Shown piece by piece: positions 1 to 8,524 of a stretch of DNA of 64,000 bases (positions are counted from its first letter, which is position 1; each line of letters begins with the position of its first letter). The notes beneath the pieces are model-generated. The model was given only the letters and a program-made list of their open reading frames with translations. It had not been told where the DNA came from and searched no databases. The translations under genes and the position numbers were made by a program. This stretch comes from Palsa-739 sp036512155. GTDB lineage: Bacteria > Actinomycetota > Thermoleophilia > Gaiellales > Gaiellaceae. Where the stretch lies: contig DATCBD010000058.1 in assembly GCA_036512155.1 (NCBI GenBank), forward strand, positions 18,096 to 82,095, written 5' to 3'.

Positions 1-1977
1 CACGAATACGGGATCTTCGGCGGTCGGGACGGCGAGTACGTCGTGTCGTTCGCCGAAGAGCTCGCGCAGCCGCTCGTCGTGACGCTGCACACCGTACTCT
101 CGACGCCGTCGCCGCACCAGGCGCAAGTGTTGAGCGAGCTGTGCGCGCAAGCCGAGCTCGTGATCGTGATGACCGACACCGCGCTGCGGCTCGTCGTCGA
201 CTCCGGCGTCTGTCCCAAGGAGAAGGTGCGGGTCGTTCCGCACGGCGCGCCGCTTCGTCTCACCGCGCGTTCCGCAGGAGACGCTCGCACGGACGAGCGC
301 TTCCAGCTCTCCACCTTCGGCCTGATCTCTCCCGGCAAGGGCCTCGAGACCGCGATCGAAGCGCTGCCGGCGATGGTCGCGCGGCATCCCGAGATCGTCT
401 ACGTCATCGCGGGTCGCACCCATCCGGACATCGCACGCCGCGAAGGCGAGCGGTACCGCCTGATGCTCGAGCGGCGCGTGCTCGAGCTCGATTTGACCGA
501 GCACGTGGAGTTCGACGACCGCTTCCTCTCCGTCGACGATCTCTCCGATCTGCTCGCCGCGACCGACGTGTTCGTGACGCCGTACCGCAACCGGGAGCAG
601 ATCGCGTCGGGCGCGCTCACGTTCGCGATCGCGGCCGGCTGCGGGATCGTCTCGACGCCGTACTGGTATGCGCAGGACATGCTCGCGTCGGGCGCCGGCA
701 CGCTCGTCCCGTTCGACGACCCGGCAGCGCTCGCCGGCGCGGTCTGCGCGTACGCGGACCATCCTGAGCGGCTCGCTTCGGCTCGAGCCGAAGCCCGGCG
801 TATCGGCTCCTCGCTCGCCTGGCCGTCGGTCGCGAAGGAGACGGCGTCCGTGCTGAAGGAGGCATATGCGCTCGCGCCGCGCCGCCGCCCGTTCGGTGCA
901 GCCGATCTGCACCTGGCGAGCCTGCGCACCGACCACCTGCTCACCCTCGTCGACGACGTCGGCATCGTGCAGCACGCGCACGGGATCATTCCGAACCGCG
1001 CCAGCGGTTACTGCGTCGACGACGTCGCTCGCCTGGCCGTCGTGTCGCTCGCGCTTGCCGACCGCGGCGACCAGCAGGTCTGGACGTCGATCCTCAACCG
1101 CGCCCTCGCGTTCCTGCATGCCGCCGCAGGGGACGACGGAATGCGCAACTTCATGGGCTACGATCGGCGCTGGCTCGACGAGCCGCACGTCGGCGATCAC
1201 GTGGGCCGCGCAGTCTGGGCGCTCGGCGAGATCCTTGCCACCGCGTGGATCCCGGCTGTCGTCGTGCCGGTGCGCGATCTGCTCGAGCGGCTCGTCCGCC
1301 CGCTTGCCGGCGACGTGTCGCTGCGGACGGCCGCCTACACGGTCCTCGGCCTGTCGCGCGTCGACGCCGACCGGCTCACGCCCGACACGCTTCGCCTGCT
1401 CGAGCGCCTGACCGAGCAGCTCGCCGACGCGTACCGCGACACCGCCTCGGAGGACTGGCGCTGGTTCGAGGACAAGCTCACCTACGACAACGCGCGCCTC
1501 TCGCAGGCGTTGATCAGCGGCGGCACCGCGCTCAACCGCGACGATCTCGTCGAGCTCGGGCTGGAATCCCTCGCCTGGCTCGGCGACGAGTGCGGCCTCG
1601 ATTCCGGGCCACTGCGGCTGCCGGGCCATCTCGGCAGGCGCCGGGGCGAGCCTGCCCCCGGCGACGGCGACGAGCAGCCGCTCGATGCGGCCGCGCTCGT
1701 CGAGGCCGAGCTGGCTGCATTCGCGGTCACGCACAAAGCCGACCACGGCATCAGGGCGACTCGCGCGTTCGAGTGGTTCCTCGGGTTGAACCGCCTGCAG
1801 CGACCCCTGTACGACTTCGCGACCGGCGGCTGCAGCGACGGCCTCGGCGACGACGCGCTCAACGACAACGAGGGCGCCGAATCGACGCTCGCGTTCCACC
1901 GCGCCGCGGTCGTCCTCGACGCAGCCGGCGTGCGCGCAGCCGTCCGCGAGCGCAGGCTCGAGCCGGCCGCCGCATGA
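1..1977 (+). CDS. GT4 glycosyltransferase fused to a C-terminal helical (six-hairpin-like) domain, 5' end outside window
   Basis: The frame is open from the first base, so the N-terminus is cut off; 658 codons remain. The first ~300 residues are a GT-B family 4 glycosyltransferase: a UDP/GDP-sugar binding half with FGLISPGKGLETAIEAL and an acceptor loop followed by TFAIAAGCGIVSTPYWY. From about residue 310 a second, helix-rich domain begins (GIVQHAHGIIPNRASGYCVDD, later NDNEGAESTLAFHRA), resembling alpha/alpha-barrel glycosidase-like domains. The stop overlaps the next gene by four bases (ATGA), so it is translationally coupled to the GH130 enzyme; a shared role in making or turning over a mannose-containing glycan is inferred. 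Confidence 0.82.
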   Translation, partial: HEYGIFGGRDGEYVVSFAEELAQPLVVTLHTVLSTPSPHQAQVLSELCAQAELVIVMTDTALRLVVDSGVCPKEKVRVVPHGAPLRLTARSAGDARTDERFQLSTFGLISPGKGLETAIEALPAMVARHPEIVYVIAGRTHPDIARREGERYRLMLERRVLELDLTEHVEFDDRFLSVDDLSDLLAATDVFVTPYRNREQIASGALTFAIAAGCGIVSTPYWYAQDMLASGAGTLVPFDDPAALAGAVCAYADHPERLASARAEARRIGSSLAWPSVAKETASVLKEAYALAPRRRPFGAADLHLASLRTDHLLTLVDDVGIVQHAHGIIPNRASGYCVDDVARLAVVSLALADRGDQQVWTSILNRALAFLHAAAGDDGMRNFMGYDRRWLDEPHVGDHVGRAVWALGEILATAWIPAVVVPVRDLLERLVRPLAGDVSLRTAAYTVLGLSRVDADRLTPDTLRLLERLTEQLADAYRDTASEDWRWFEDKLTYDNARLSQALISGGTALNRDDLVELGLESLAWLGDECGLDSGPLRLPGHLGRRRGEPAPGDGDEQPLDAAALVEAELAAFAVTHKADHGIRATRAFEWFLGLNRLQRPLYDFATGGCSDGLGDDALNDNEGAESTLAFHRAAVVLDAAGVRAAVRERRLEPAAA

Positions 1978-2921
1978 GGCAGCGCGAGCTCCTCGAACGT
2001 CACGCCTCCAACCCGATCCTCACCGCCGAGGACTGGCCGTATCCCGTCAATGCGGTCTTCAACCCCGCCGCGGCACAGGTCGACGGGCAAACCGTCCTGC
2101 TCGCGCGGGTCGAAGACCGGCGGGGGATCTCACACCTCACCGTCGCCCGCTCCGCGAACGGCATCGACGACTGGACGATCGACCCGACGCCGCTGCTCGC
2201 ACCCGACGACGAAACGGTGAGCGAGCAGTGGGGGTTCGAGGATCCCCGTGTCGTCTGGGTGAACGAGCTCGCGCGCTGGGTGATCACCTGCACCGCGTAC
2301 GGCCCGGCCGGGCCGGCGGTCTTCCTCGCGACGACCGAGGATTTCTCGACCGTCGAGCGGTACGGGATCGTCCGCCATCCCGAGGACAAGAACGCAGCCC
2401 TGCTGCCGCACCGCATCGACGGGCGCTGGGTGCTCCTCCACCGGCCGAAGACAGAGTTCGGCGGCGCGCGCGGGGAGATCCTGCTCTCGCGTTCGGCTGA
2501 CCTCGTCAGCTGGAGCTCGCCGGAGGAGGTGCTCAAGCCGCGGGCCGGCGCCTGGTGGGACTCGCTCCGCATCGGCATCGGGCCGCCGCCGCTGCTCACC
2601 GAGCACGGCTGGCTGCTCATCTACCACGGCGTCAAGGACACGGTCGCGGGAGGGATCTACCGCGTCGGCCTCGCGCTGCTCGACCTCGACGAGCCGACGC
2701 GCGTCCTGCGACGGCTGCCGACGTGGGCGCTCGCACCGGTCGCACCGTACGAACGCACGGGCGACGTCCCCAACGTCGTGTTCCCGTGCGGCGTCGTGCA
2801 CGACGAAGCGACCGACCTGGTGCGGTTGTACTACGGCGCCGCCGACAGCACTATCTGCCTCGCGACCGCGCGCCTCGCCGACCTGCTCGACGCCGTGCTC
2901 GCGGCGCCCGCAGACGTCTAG
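1974..2921 (+). CDS. GH130-family glycoside phosphorylase/hydrolase
   Basis: 315 residues, near the usual size of GH130 enzymes, which phosphorolyse or hydrolyse beta-mannosides in the cytoplasm. The family signature GFEDPRVVW sits near residue 85, and the five-bladed propeller pattern (VFNPAAAQ, LLARVEDRRG, DKNAALLPHR, IGIGPPPLLTEHGWLLIYHG, YYGAADSTI) is intact. The ATG overlaps the stop of the upstream fused glycosyltransferase by four bases. Its 3' end overlaps a convergent gene by four bases. The exact linkage (beta-1,4 or beta-1,2 mannoside) cannot be read from sequence by eye. Confidence 0.85.
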   Translation: MRQRELLERHASNPILTAEDWPYPVNAVFNPAAAQVDGQTVLLARVEDRRGISHLTVARSANGIDDWTIDPTPLLAPDDETVSEQWGFEDPRVVWVNELARWVITCTAYGPAGPAVFLATTEDFSTVERYGIVRHPEDKNAALLPHRIDGRWVLLHRPKTEFGGARGEILLSRSADLVSWSSPEEVLKPRAGAWWDSLRIGIGPPPLLTEHGWLLIYHGVKDTVAGGIYRVGLALLDLDEPTRVLRRLPTWALAPVAPYERTGDVPNVVFPCGVVHDEATDLVRLYYGAADSTICLATARLADLLDAVLAAPADV

Positions 2922-3940
2922 CCTGCGGTTATCGCCCGGTAGAGGCGGAGGTAGTCGTCCACCATCCGCTCGGCGTCGAAGCGGCGCTCCACCGACGCAC
3001 GGACGGCGTTCGCGTCGAGATCCGCGGCCAAGCCGACCGCAGTCGCCGCTTCGGCCGCCGACGTGACGAGAAAGCCGTTCTCGCCGTGACGGACGATCTC
3101 GGTCATGGATCCGCGCGGATGCGCGATCACCGGCGTCCCGCAGGCCATCGCCTCGACGACGCTGAAGCCGAACGGCTCGTCGAAGTCGACGAGGTGCAGG
3201 AGCGCCCGCGCGCCGCCGAGCACTTCACCGCGCCGATCGGGGCCGACCGGTCCGATGTAGGAGACCCGTTCGCCGTCGACGCGCGGCTGCACGAAGCGTT
3301 GGAAGTACTCGTCGTCCTGGACGATCCCGGCGATGACGAGCGGCACGCCCGCGCGCTCGGCCACGTCGATCGCTTCGGCCGTTCCCTTGTCCGGGTGGAT
3401 CCTGCCGAAGAACAGCACGTAGTCCCGCGGGCCGGCCCCCACCTCGAACTCGCGCGTATCGATGCCGTGGTGGATCGTGGCTGCGTAGTCGAGACGCTCG
3501 TGCCGGTCCGCGTCGCTGATCGCCACGTAGTAGCTGCCGCTGTTGTACTTCTCGTACACCGCGACGATCCGCTCGGACGAGAAGCCGTGGATCGTCGTCA
3601 CGACGGGCGTGCGCACGAGCCGGCTGTAGGTCAGCGGCAGGAAGTCGAAGCTGTTGTGGATGACGTCGAACTCCGCGGCCCGCTCGAACACGGCAGCGAT
3701 GTGCAGTCCCTCCCACACTTTCGCGTCCAGTGACGGGTCCTCCGAGTAACCGGTCGGCGCGCTCCCCACCAGGTGGGCGCTCGTGATCGAGTCGGCCGTG
3801 GCGAAGAGCGTGACGTCGACCCCTCGCGCCACCAGTCCCTCGGTCAGGAGCGAGACGAACTGCTCCCACGGCCCGTAATGGCGGGGCGGGACCCGCCAGG
3901 AGATCGGAGCCAGCATCCCGACCCGGAGCTCATCGGCCAC
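2918..3940 (-). CDS. Glycosyltransferase family 4 protein
   Basis: 340 residues with a GT-B fold. The N-terminal domain starts LRVGMLAPISWRVPPRHYGPWE; the C-terminal domain has FFGRIHPDKGTAEAI and the retaining GT4 E-x7-E motif EPFGFSVVE (E255, E263), followed by AMACGTPVIAHPRGSMTEIV. It lies tail to tail with the GH130 gene. Donor and acceptor are unknown; such enzymes transfer mannose or glucose to glycans, glycolipids or compatible solutes. Clustering with another GT4 and a GH130 suggests a common glycan. Confidence 0.88.
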   Translation of the reverse strand: MADELRVGMLAPISWRVPPRHYGPWEQFVSLLTEGLVARGVDVTLFATADSITSAHLVGSAPTGYSEDPSLDAKVWEGLHIAAVFERAAEFDVIHNSFDFLPLTYSRLVRTPVVTTIHGFSSERIVAVYEKYNSGSYYVAISDADRHERLDYAATIHHGIDTREFEVGAGPRDYVLFFGRIHPDKGTAEAIDVAERAGVPLVIAGIVQDDEYFQRFVQPRVDGERVSYIGPVGPDRRGEVLGGARALLHLVDFDEPFGFSVVEAMACGTPVIAHPRGSMTEIVRHGENGFLVTSAAEAATAVGLAADLDANAVRASVERRFDAERMVDDYLRLYRAITAG

Positions 3941-3996
3941 GGGGCCAAACTAGCGCCGCCGCCCGGCGTCCTACCCTGTGCCGTAGGGTGAGGGGG

Positions 3997-4245
3997 ATGA
4001 ATGCGATCAACGACACGGTGATCATCCGCGTGCCCGGGAGCCCGGAGATCCTCTGGCGGACGCAGCGGATGGTGAGCCTCGGCGCCGATGCCGAGCTCGC
4101 CGCGAGCATCGCGAACAGCGACGCGGACGTGCACGACATCGAGCGACTGCTCGAGGCCGGCTGCTCGCTCGAGCTCGCCTGGACGATCACGCGTCCGATC
4201 GAAGAGCAGCCGCACGTCGTCGACGCCGCCGCCGACCCGGCGTAG
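3997..4245 (+). CDS. Small conserved-type hypothetical protein (82 aa)
   Basis: A short acidic, helical protein with codon use like its neighbours. I chose the ATG at 3997 because AGGGTGAGG lies just upstream as a ribosome site; a GTG at 3988 is the alternative. The core pattern (S-PEI-WRTQRMVSLG, then SDADVHDIERLLEAGC) resembles short actinobacterial proteins of unknown function that share an 'SD-D-H---L---GC' region. No signal peptide or membrane segment. Function unknown. Confidence 0.6.
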   Translation: MNAINDTVIIRVPGSPEILWRTQRMVSLGADAELAASIANSDADVHDIERLLEAGCSLELAWTITRPIEEQPHVVDAAADPA

Positions 4246-4256
4246 CCCGACCCTTC

Positions 4257-5666
4257 TCAGGTAACGCTGGGCTCTACTCGAAGCCCGGCTTCGCGCCGCC
4301 CCGGAACGAGCAGGGCAGCCAGCGCGCAGACGACAAGGAACGCGGTCGCCATGACGAACGTATCGGTGAATCCGGTGCTCGCGGGGAGGCCGTGGTGCGT
4401 GTGCCCGGCGATGAACGTCGCGGCGAGCTGCCCGCCGAGCGCGCCGCCGATGGTGCGCATGACCGTGTTCATCCCTCCGGCGGCACCGGTCTGCTCGGGG
4501 CGCACCGCCTCCACGATGAGGTTCCCGAGCGCGGCGAACGCGAGGCCGATGCCGATGCCGAGGAGCGCCGCGCTGATGAGCATGTCGTACGGATGCGCGT
4601 GAACAGCGGCCAGGAAGCCGAAGGCGGCGGCGGTGACGATGGATCCCGCGACGACCGCGCGCTTCGACCCGAACCGGAACGCGATCACGCCGGCCAACGA
4701 CCCGACGATCACCATGCCGATCGTCGACGGCAACAGGTAGAGGCCCGACTGGACGACGGACGCGCCGAAGCCACCCGACCTGCGCGACAACTGCGCGAAC
4801 TGCGGGAACACGATGAAGGACGAGTACATGCCGGCGCCGAGGAGGAACGCGGTCAGGTTCGTCGTCCAGACGCCGCGAATGCGCATCATCGTCATGTCGA
4901 TCAGGGGCTCCGCGCTCCGCGTCTCCACCGCCACCCACGCCGCGCACAACGCGAGTCCTACGACCAGCAGGCCGAGCGTGCGCGCCGAGCCCCAGCCCCA
5001 CGTCGTCGTCTCGCTGACCGCGACGAGCGAGAGCGAGACGCCGGCGCTCATGAGCGCGGCGGCCGTCCAGTTGATCCGCCCGGGCACGCGCACGGGAGAC
5101 TCCGGCACGTACCGCCACGTGCAGAACGTCGCCGGCACGATCAGCACGAGCGGCATCCAGAAGAGCCAGTGCCAGCTCAGATGCTCGGCGACGAGGCCGC
5201 CGGCGACGATGCCGACGCCTCCTCCCACACCGAGGATCGCCGAGATCAAGCCGATGCTCCCCGCCACCTTCTCGCGCGGGAACTCGTCGCGGATGATCCC
5301 GAACGACAGCGGAAAGATGCCGCCGGCGACGCCCTGCAAGACGCGCGCGACGATCAGCAGCGGGAGCGAGTCGGCCAGTCCCGCGAGCACCGTGCCGGCG
5401 GCGAGCACGACGAGCGTCCATACGAGCACGCGCTCCTTGCCGAACATGTCGCCCAAACGCCCGAGGATCGCAGTGCCGACCGACGCGGAGAGCAGATAGC
5501 CGGTGAGCAACCAGGTCACGCCCGTCTCGCTCGTGTGCAGCGCGTGCTGGATGGTCGGCAGCGCAGGGATGACGGCAGAGCTGAGGATCGAATATGCGAG
5601 GCCGGAGACCGAGAGGACAGCCAGCGTGACGTTCGGATGCACCCGGTCCACGTGCGGCACGCTCAC
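4257..5666 (-). CDS. MFS transporter, DHA2 (EmrB/QacA-like) drug exporter
   Basis: About 469 residues with roughly 14 hydrophobic segments, the number expected for the DHA2 group of proton-driven exporters. The motif-A region is visible as GRLGDMFGKERVL, and motif C-like glycine-rich LGVGGGVGIVAGG follows in helix 5. ALLGIGIGLAFAALGNLIV marks the second half. GTG at 5666 is chosen; a TTG one codon upstream is possible. It follows the MDR oxidoreductase gene by 20 bases on the same strand and may be co-transcribed. Likely exports small hydrophobic compounds; substrate not predictable. Confidence 0.87.
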   Translation of the reverse strand: MSVPHVDRVHPNVTLAVLSVSGLAYSILSSAVIPALPTIQHALHTSETGVTWLLTGYLLSASVGTAILGRLGDMFGKERVLVWTLVVLAAGTVLAGLADSLPLLIVARVLQGVAGGIFPLSFGIIRDEFPREKVAGSIGLISAILGVGGGVGIVAGGLVAEHLSWHWLFWMPLVLIVPATFCTWRYVPESPVRVPGRINWTAAALMSAGVSLSLVAVSETTTWGWGSARTLGLLVVGLALCAAWVAVETRSAEPLIDMTMMRIRGVWTTNLTAFLLGAGMYSSFIVFPQFAQLSRRSGGFGASVVQSGLYLLPSTIGMVIVGSLAGVIAFRFGSKRAVVAGSIVTAAAFGFLAAVHAHPYDMLISAALLGIGIGLAFAALGNLIVEAVRPEQTGAAGGMNTVMRTIGGALGGQLAATFIAGHTHHGLPASTGFTDTFVMATAFLVVCALAALLVPGRREAGLRVEPSVT

Positions 5667-5686
5667 CAACTCACCGTACCCGTGCG

Positions 5687-6634
5687 TTAGACGGTGACGA
5701 CGACCTTGCCGCGTGCGTGGCCTGCTTCGAGGTAGGCCACCGCCTCCGGAGCCTCGCTAAGCGGATAGGTCCGGTCGATGACCGGCGTCACTTTGCCCGA
5801 CTCCATGAGCTCGCTCAGCACGAGGAGGTCGGCGCGATCGATCTTCGCGATGAACGTCAGGAGCCGGTGACCGACGAACAGATTGAGCAGCAGCGTCTTG
5901 ACGAGGCCGCCGACGCCTCCTTCGCCGCCGATGAGGACGGCCGTCCCTTTCGGCGTCAGGACGCGCCGGATCTCCGACAGCGGTCGGTTGCCGACCATGT
6001 CGAGCACGACGTCGTACTGCTGCCCCTGGCGCACGAAATCCTCGGTGGTGTAGTCGACGACCTCGTCCGCGCCGATCGAGCGGACCAGCTCGACGTTGTG
6101 CGTGCTGCACACGCCGGTCACGTGCGCGCCGTACGACTTCGCGATCTGTACGGCGAACGTGCCCACGCCTCCGGCCGCGCCGTTGATCAACACCCGCTGG
6201 CCCGATTGGAGGCGCGCCTTGTCGCGCACCCCCTGCAGTGCAGTGCAACCGGCGATCGCGACGGCGCCGGCCTCCTCGAACGAGAGGTTCGTCGGCTTCG
6301 GGAGGAAGTTCTTGCCGCCTGCGACGTATTCGGCGAGCGAGCCGCTGCGGGCGCCGAAGATCTCGTCGCCGGGCTTGAACGCGGTCACGTTCGCGCCGAC
6401 GGCCTCGACGACGCCGGCGACGTCGGTTCCGGGGACGGGCTGTTTCGGCTGCCGGAGCCCGAACATGAGGCGCGCGACAAACGGTGTGCCGCCGGTCATG
6501 TGCCAGTCGGCGGGGTTGATGCCGGCGGCGCGCACGCGGACGAGGACGTCGTCGTCGCCCACCTCCGGCCGCTCGATCTCCTCGAGCCGGAGATTCTCCG
6601 GAGGGCCGTACCGCCGCTGCACGATCGCCTTCAT
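5687..6634 (-). CDS. NAD(P)-dependent zinc-free MDR oxidoreductase (quinone reductase/alcohol dehydrogenase-like)
   Basis: 315 residues starting MKAIVQRRYG, the usual opening of this family; an upstream in-frame ATG at 6664 would add an atypical tail and is rejected. An N-terminal GroES-like half (RVRAAGINPADWH) and a Rossmann half with the NADPH loop GAAGGVGTFAVQIA near residue 152 are intact. The zinc-binding Cys/His of true alcohol dehydrogenases are not seen, pointing to a quinone/enone reductase. The 36-base gap upstream holds a palindromic operator, so it may be regulated apart from the DUF4386 gene it follows. Confidence 0.88.
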   Translation of the reverse strand: MKAIVQRRYGPPENLRLEEIERPEVGDDDVLVRVRAAGINPADWHMTGGTPFVARLMFGLRQPKQPVPGTDVAGVVEAVGANVTAFKPGDEIFGARSGSLAEYVAGGKNFLPKPTNLSFEEAGAVAIAGCTALQGVRDKARLQSGQRVLINGAAGGVGTFAVQIAKSYGAHVTGVCSTHNVELVRSIGADEVVDYTTEDFVRQGQQYDVVLDMVGNRPLSEIRRVLTPKGTAVLIGGEGGVGGLVKTLLLNLFVGHRLLTFIAKIDRADLLVLSELMESGKVTPVIDRTYPLSEAPEAVAYLEAGHARGKVVVTV

Positions 6635-6660
6635 ACGTACAGCGTACGTGGACGTACAGC
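6635..6660 (-). promoter_or_regulatory. Palindromic operator at the start of the MDR oxidoreductase gene
   Basis: GTACGT-GG-ACGTAC (6644-6657) is a perfect 6+6 inverted repeat. The direct repeat ACGTACAGC occurs twice, at 6635-6643 and 6652-6660. The site touches the start codon, so a bound dimeric repressor would block expression of the oxidoreductase. The half-site differs from the TTAC-N3-GTAA sites at 7490-7522, so a different regulator may be involved. Confidence 0.5.
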
Positions 6661-6670
6661 GCAAAGCTTG

Positions 6671-7465
6671 TCAAACAATGACTCTCTGCTTCTGGATGAC
6701 CCTGCCGGTAACACCGTGGGATCCGGTCTCGCTCAATGTGATGCGGCGTCCCCGGGTTACGAGCCAGAGTGCGAGCAGGAACTCGCCGATGAATGTGAAC
6801 GTCGAGACGTCGGGCGTCCCTGCCCCAAGTGCTTTGCCGAAGCTGTCGAACAGGTACCCGAGCCCGGCGATCGCGAGCAGAGGACCGATGAATTTGGGGA
6901 CATAGCCCGACCGGTGGGCGAGGTGGGCGATGAGGAGCAGATACAGGCCGAAGAGGATGAGGCCGGAGTCCCAAATGTTGGTGAAGTTGTTGATTCGCTG
7001 AAGGGCTTGGGTGTGCACCCGCGCTGTGCCAGGACGACTGCTGTTGAGCAGGTGGAGCGCGCTGACGAGTTGGCTAATCGCGACCGCGAAGATTCCGGCG
7101 TAGGCGACCCTGAGCCACGCAGCGACCTTCGAGATGCGTTCGCTCACTGGGCTGAAGACGCGGTATAGCGCCAACGCGACGACGACATCGAGCGCGGCAA
7201 CGACGAACAGGCTGAGGATGCCGAACCAGAACAGGTCCTGGTGGGCCATGATCTTCGTGGCTGTTCTTGCTGCGTTCCCCTGGGTCACGACGCCCTTGAC
7301 GGCGACTTGGTAGCCGAAGCCGGCGAGCGCCGACATGAGTAGAAGTCCGGCGCCTGCGGTGATGCTCGCCTTGCGAACTGACCGGTTCGAATCCCTCGCC
7401 GCGGCAGTTGGTAGCCGGTCAGTGGCGTAGCGCGGTAGGGACAGATGCAGGGTGCGGCTTGTCAT
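6671..7465 (-). CDS. DUF4386 family membrane protein
   Basis: 264 residues with about six hydrophobic segments (ASITAGAGLLLMSALAGFGY, ILSLFVVAALDVVVALALY, VAYAGIFAVAISQLVSALHL, LFGLYLLLIAHLA, IGPLLAIAGLGYLF, FIGEFLLALWLV), matching the DUF4386 family of integral membrane proteins of unknown function. It is divergent from a TetR gene across a strong palindromic operator, so it is most likely the direct target of that repressor. Codon use includes more AT-ending codons than neighbours, a weak hint of recent acquisition. Confidence 0.82.
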   Translation of the reverse strand: MTSRTLHLSLPRYATDRLPTAAARDSNRSVRKASITAGAGLLLMSALAGFGYQVAVKGVVTQGNAARTATKIMAHQDLFWFGILSLFVVAALDVVVALALYRVFSPVSERISKVAAWLRVAYAGIFAVAISQLVSALHLLNSSRPGTARVHTQALQRINNFTNIWDSGLILFGLYLLLIAHLAHRSGYVPKFIGPLLAIAGLGYLFDSFGKALGAGTPDVSTFTFIGEFLLALWLVTRGRRITLSETGSHGVTGRVIQKQRVIV

Positions 7466-7489
7466 GTGGATGGCTCCTTCGTCCAGGGC

Positions 7490-7522
7490 TTACGATGTAA
7501 GTAACATATACTTACGCCGTAA
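7490..7522. promoter_or_regulatory. Double TTAC-N3-GTAA operator between DUF4386 and tetR
   Basis: Two half-palindromes, TTACGATGTAA and TTACGCCGTAA, each a TTAC-N3-GTAA inverted repeat, are arranged head to head. The whole 33-base site is itself an inverted repeat: TTACGATGTAAGTA, then ACATA, then TACTTACGCCGTAA, with 12 of 14 arm positions matching. This is the expected form of a TetR operator bound by two dimers. It lies in the 89-base gap between the divergent genes and overlaps a TATACT-like sequence at 7507-7512. Confidence 0.75.
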
Positions 7523-7554
7523 ACCTGTCAAGCACCGAACTGGAAGGAACGACG

Positions 7555-8229
7555 ATGGCACCGCAAACCAAGCCCCAGGCAGAGCCGCGGATCCCACTCA
7601 GCCGCGATCGGGTGCTGCGCGCCGGGCTCGCATTCGCGGACGACAACGGAATCGGCTCACTGAGCATGCGCAAGCTCGGGGAGGCCCTCGGGGTCGAGGC
7701 GATGTCGCTCTACAACCACGTGGCCAACAAGGATGATCTCCTCGACGGCATGGTGGACCTCGTCTTCAGCGAGATCGAGCTGCCCTCCGTGGACTCGGAC
7801 TGGAGAACGGCAATGCGCGACCGGGCGATCTCCGCTCGGCAGGCTCTGGTGCGCCATCCCTGGGCAGTCACGCTCATGCAGTCGCGAACCTCGCCCGGGC
7901 CTGTAACGCTACGACACCACAACGCCGTCATCGGAAGCCTTCGCGGAGCCGGCTTCTCGATCGACCTCGCGGCGCACTCCTTCTCCGCGCTCGACAGCTA
8001 CATCTACGGCTTCGCGCTGCAAGAGGCGAGCCTGCCCTTCGACACGCCAGAGGAGACGGCCGAGATGGCCGAGACGTTCTTGAGCCAGTTTCCCGTCGCC
8101 GAGTTCCCCCACCTCGCCGAACTCACCGTCGAGCACGTCCTCCAGCCCGGCTACGACTATGGCGACGAATTCGAGTTCGGGCTCGAGCTCATCCTCGACG
8201 GGCTGAAGCGCATCCGCGCCGCGACATAG
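7555..8229 (+). CDS. TetR/AcrR family repressor (TetR_C_1 type)
   Basis: 224 residues. The helix-turn-helix is at about residues 35-65 (GSLSMRKLGEALGVEAMSLYNHV, close to the TetR/AcrR consensus ending in LYNHVANKDDLLD). The C-terminal part (RHPWAVTLMQSR, then LDSYIYGFALQEASLPF) fits the tetracycline-repressor-like all-alpha ligand domain TetR_C_1. The ATG at 7555 has GGAAGGA nine bases upstream. Divergent placement from DUF4386 with a shared palindromic operator implies autoregulation plus control of DUF4386 and perhaps the following oxidoreductase. Ligand unknown. Confidence 0.9.
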   Translation: MAPQTKPQAEPRIPLSRDRVLRAGLAFADDNGIGSLSMRKLGEALGVEAMSLYNHVANKDDLLDGMVDLVFSEIELPSVDSDWRTAMRDRAISARQALVRHPWAVTLMQSRTSPGPVTLRHHNAVIGSLRGAGFSIDLAAHSFSALDSYIYGFALQEASLPFDTPEETAEMAETFLSQFPVAEFPHLAELTVEHVLQPGYDYGDEFEFGLELILDGLKRIRAAT

Positions 8230-8257
8230 ACCGGTGCCCGCTCGCCATACTGCCGAC

Positions 8258-8524
8258 ATGAGCTGCACGCACCTCGACGAGATCCAAGTGACGGCGCTCC
8301 CGGCCGAGATCGCCGGCTGCGAGGAGTGCCTGAAAATCGGCGGCTGGTGGGTGCACCTGCGCATGTGCCAGATCTGCGGGAAGATCGGCTGCTGCGACAA
8401 CTCGCCGAACAAGCACGCGACCGCGCACTTCCACGAGACATCGCATCCGATCATCCGCTCCGCCGAGCCGGGCGAGGACTGGTCGTGGTGCTACGTCGAC
8501 GAGATCGGATTCGAGCTCGGTTGA
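8258..8524 (+). CDS. UBP-type zinc-finger domain protein
   Basis: 88 residues that are essentially one ZnF-UBP domain. Cys/His ligands are visible as C3-x-H5, C21-x2-C24, C37-x2-C40, C44-C45, and H-rich KHATAHFHETSHP. In eukaryotes this fold binds the ubiquitin C-terminus; the bacterial stand-alone versions are common in actinobacteria and their partner is not established. The start at 8258 (MSCTHLDE) matches the domain edge. It overlaps the DUF5996 gene by four bases, implying translational coupling. Confidence 0.85.
   Translation: MSCTHLDEIQVTALPAEIAGCEECLKIGGWWVHLRMCQICGKIGCCDNSPNKHATAHFHETSHPIIRSAEPGEDWSWCYVDEIGFELG

Noticed and set aside
4392..5690. Long plus-strand open frame opposite the MFS transporter
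   Set aside because: It is rich in Arg/Asp/Glu/His without domain pattern, typical of the GC-rich antisense frame; the minus strand encodes a clear 14-helix transporter.
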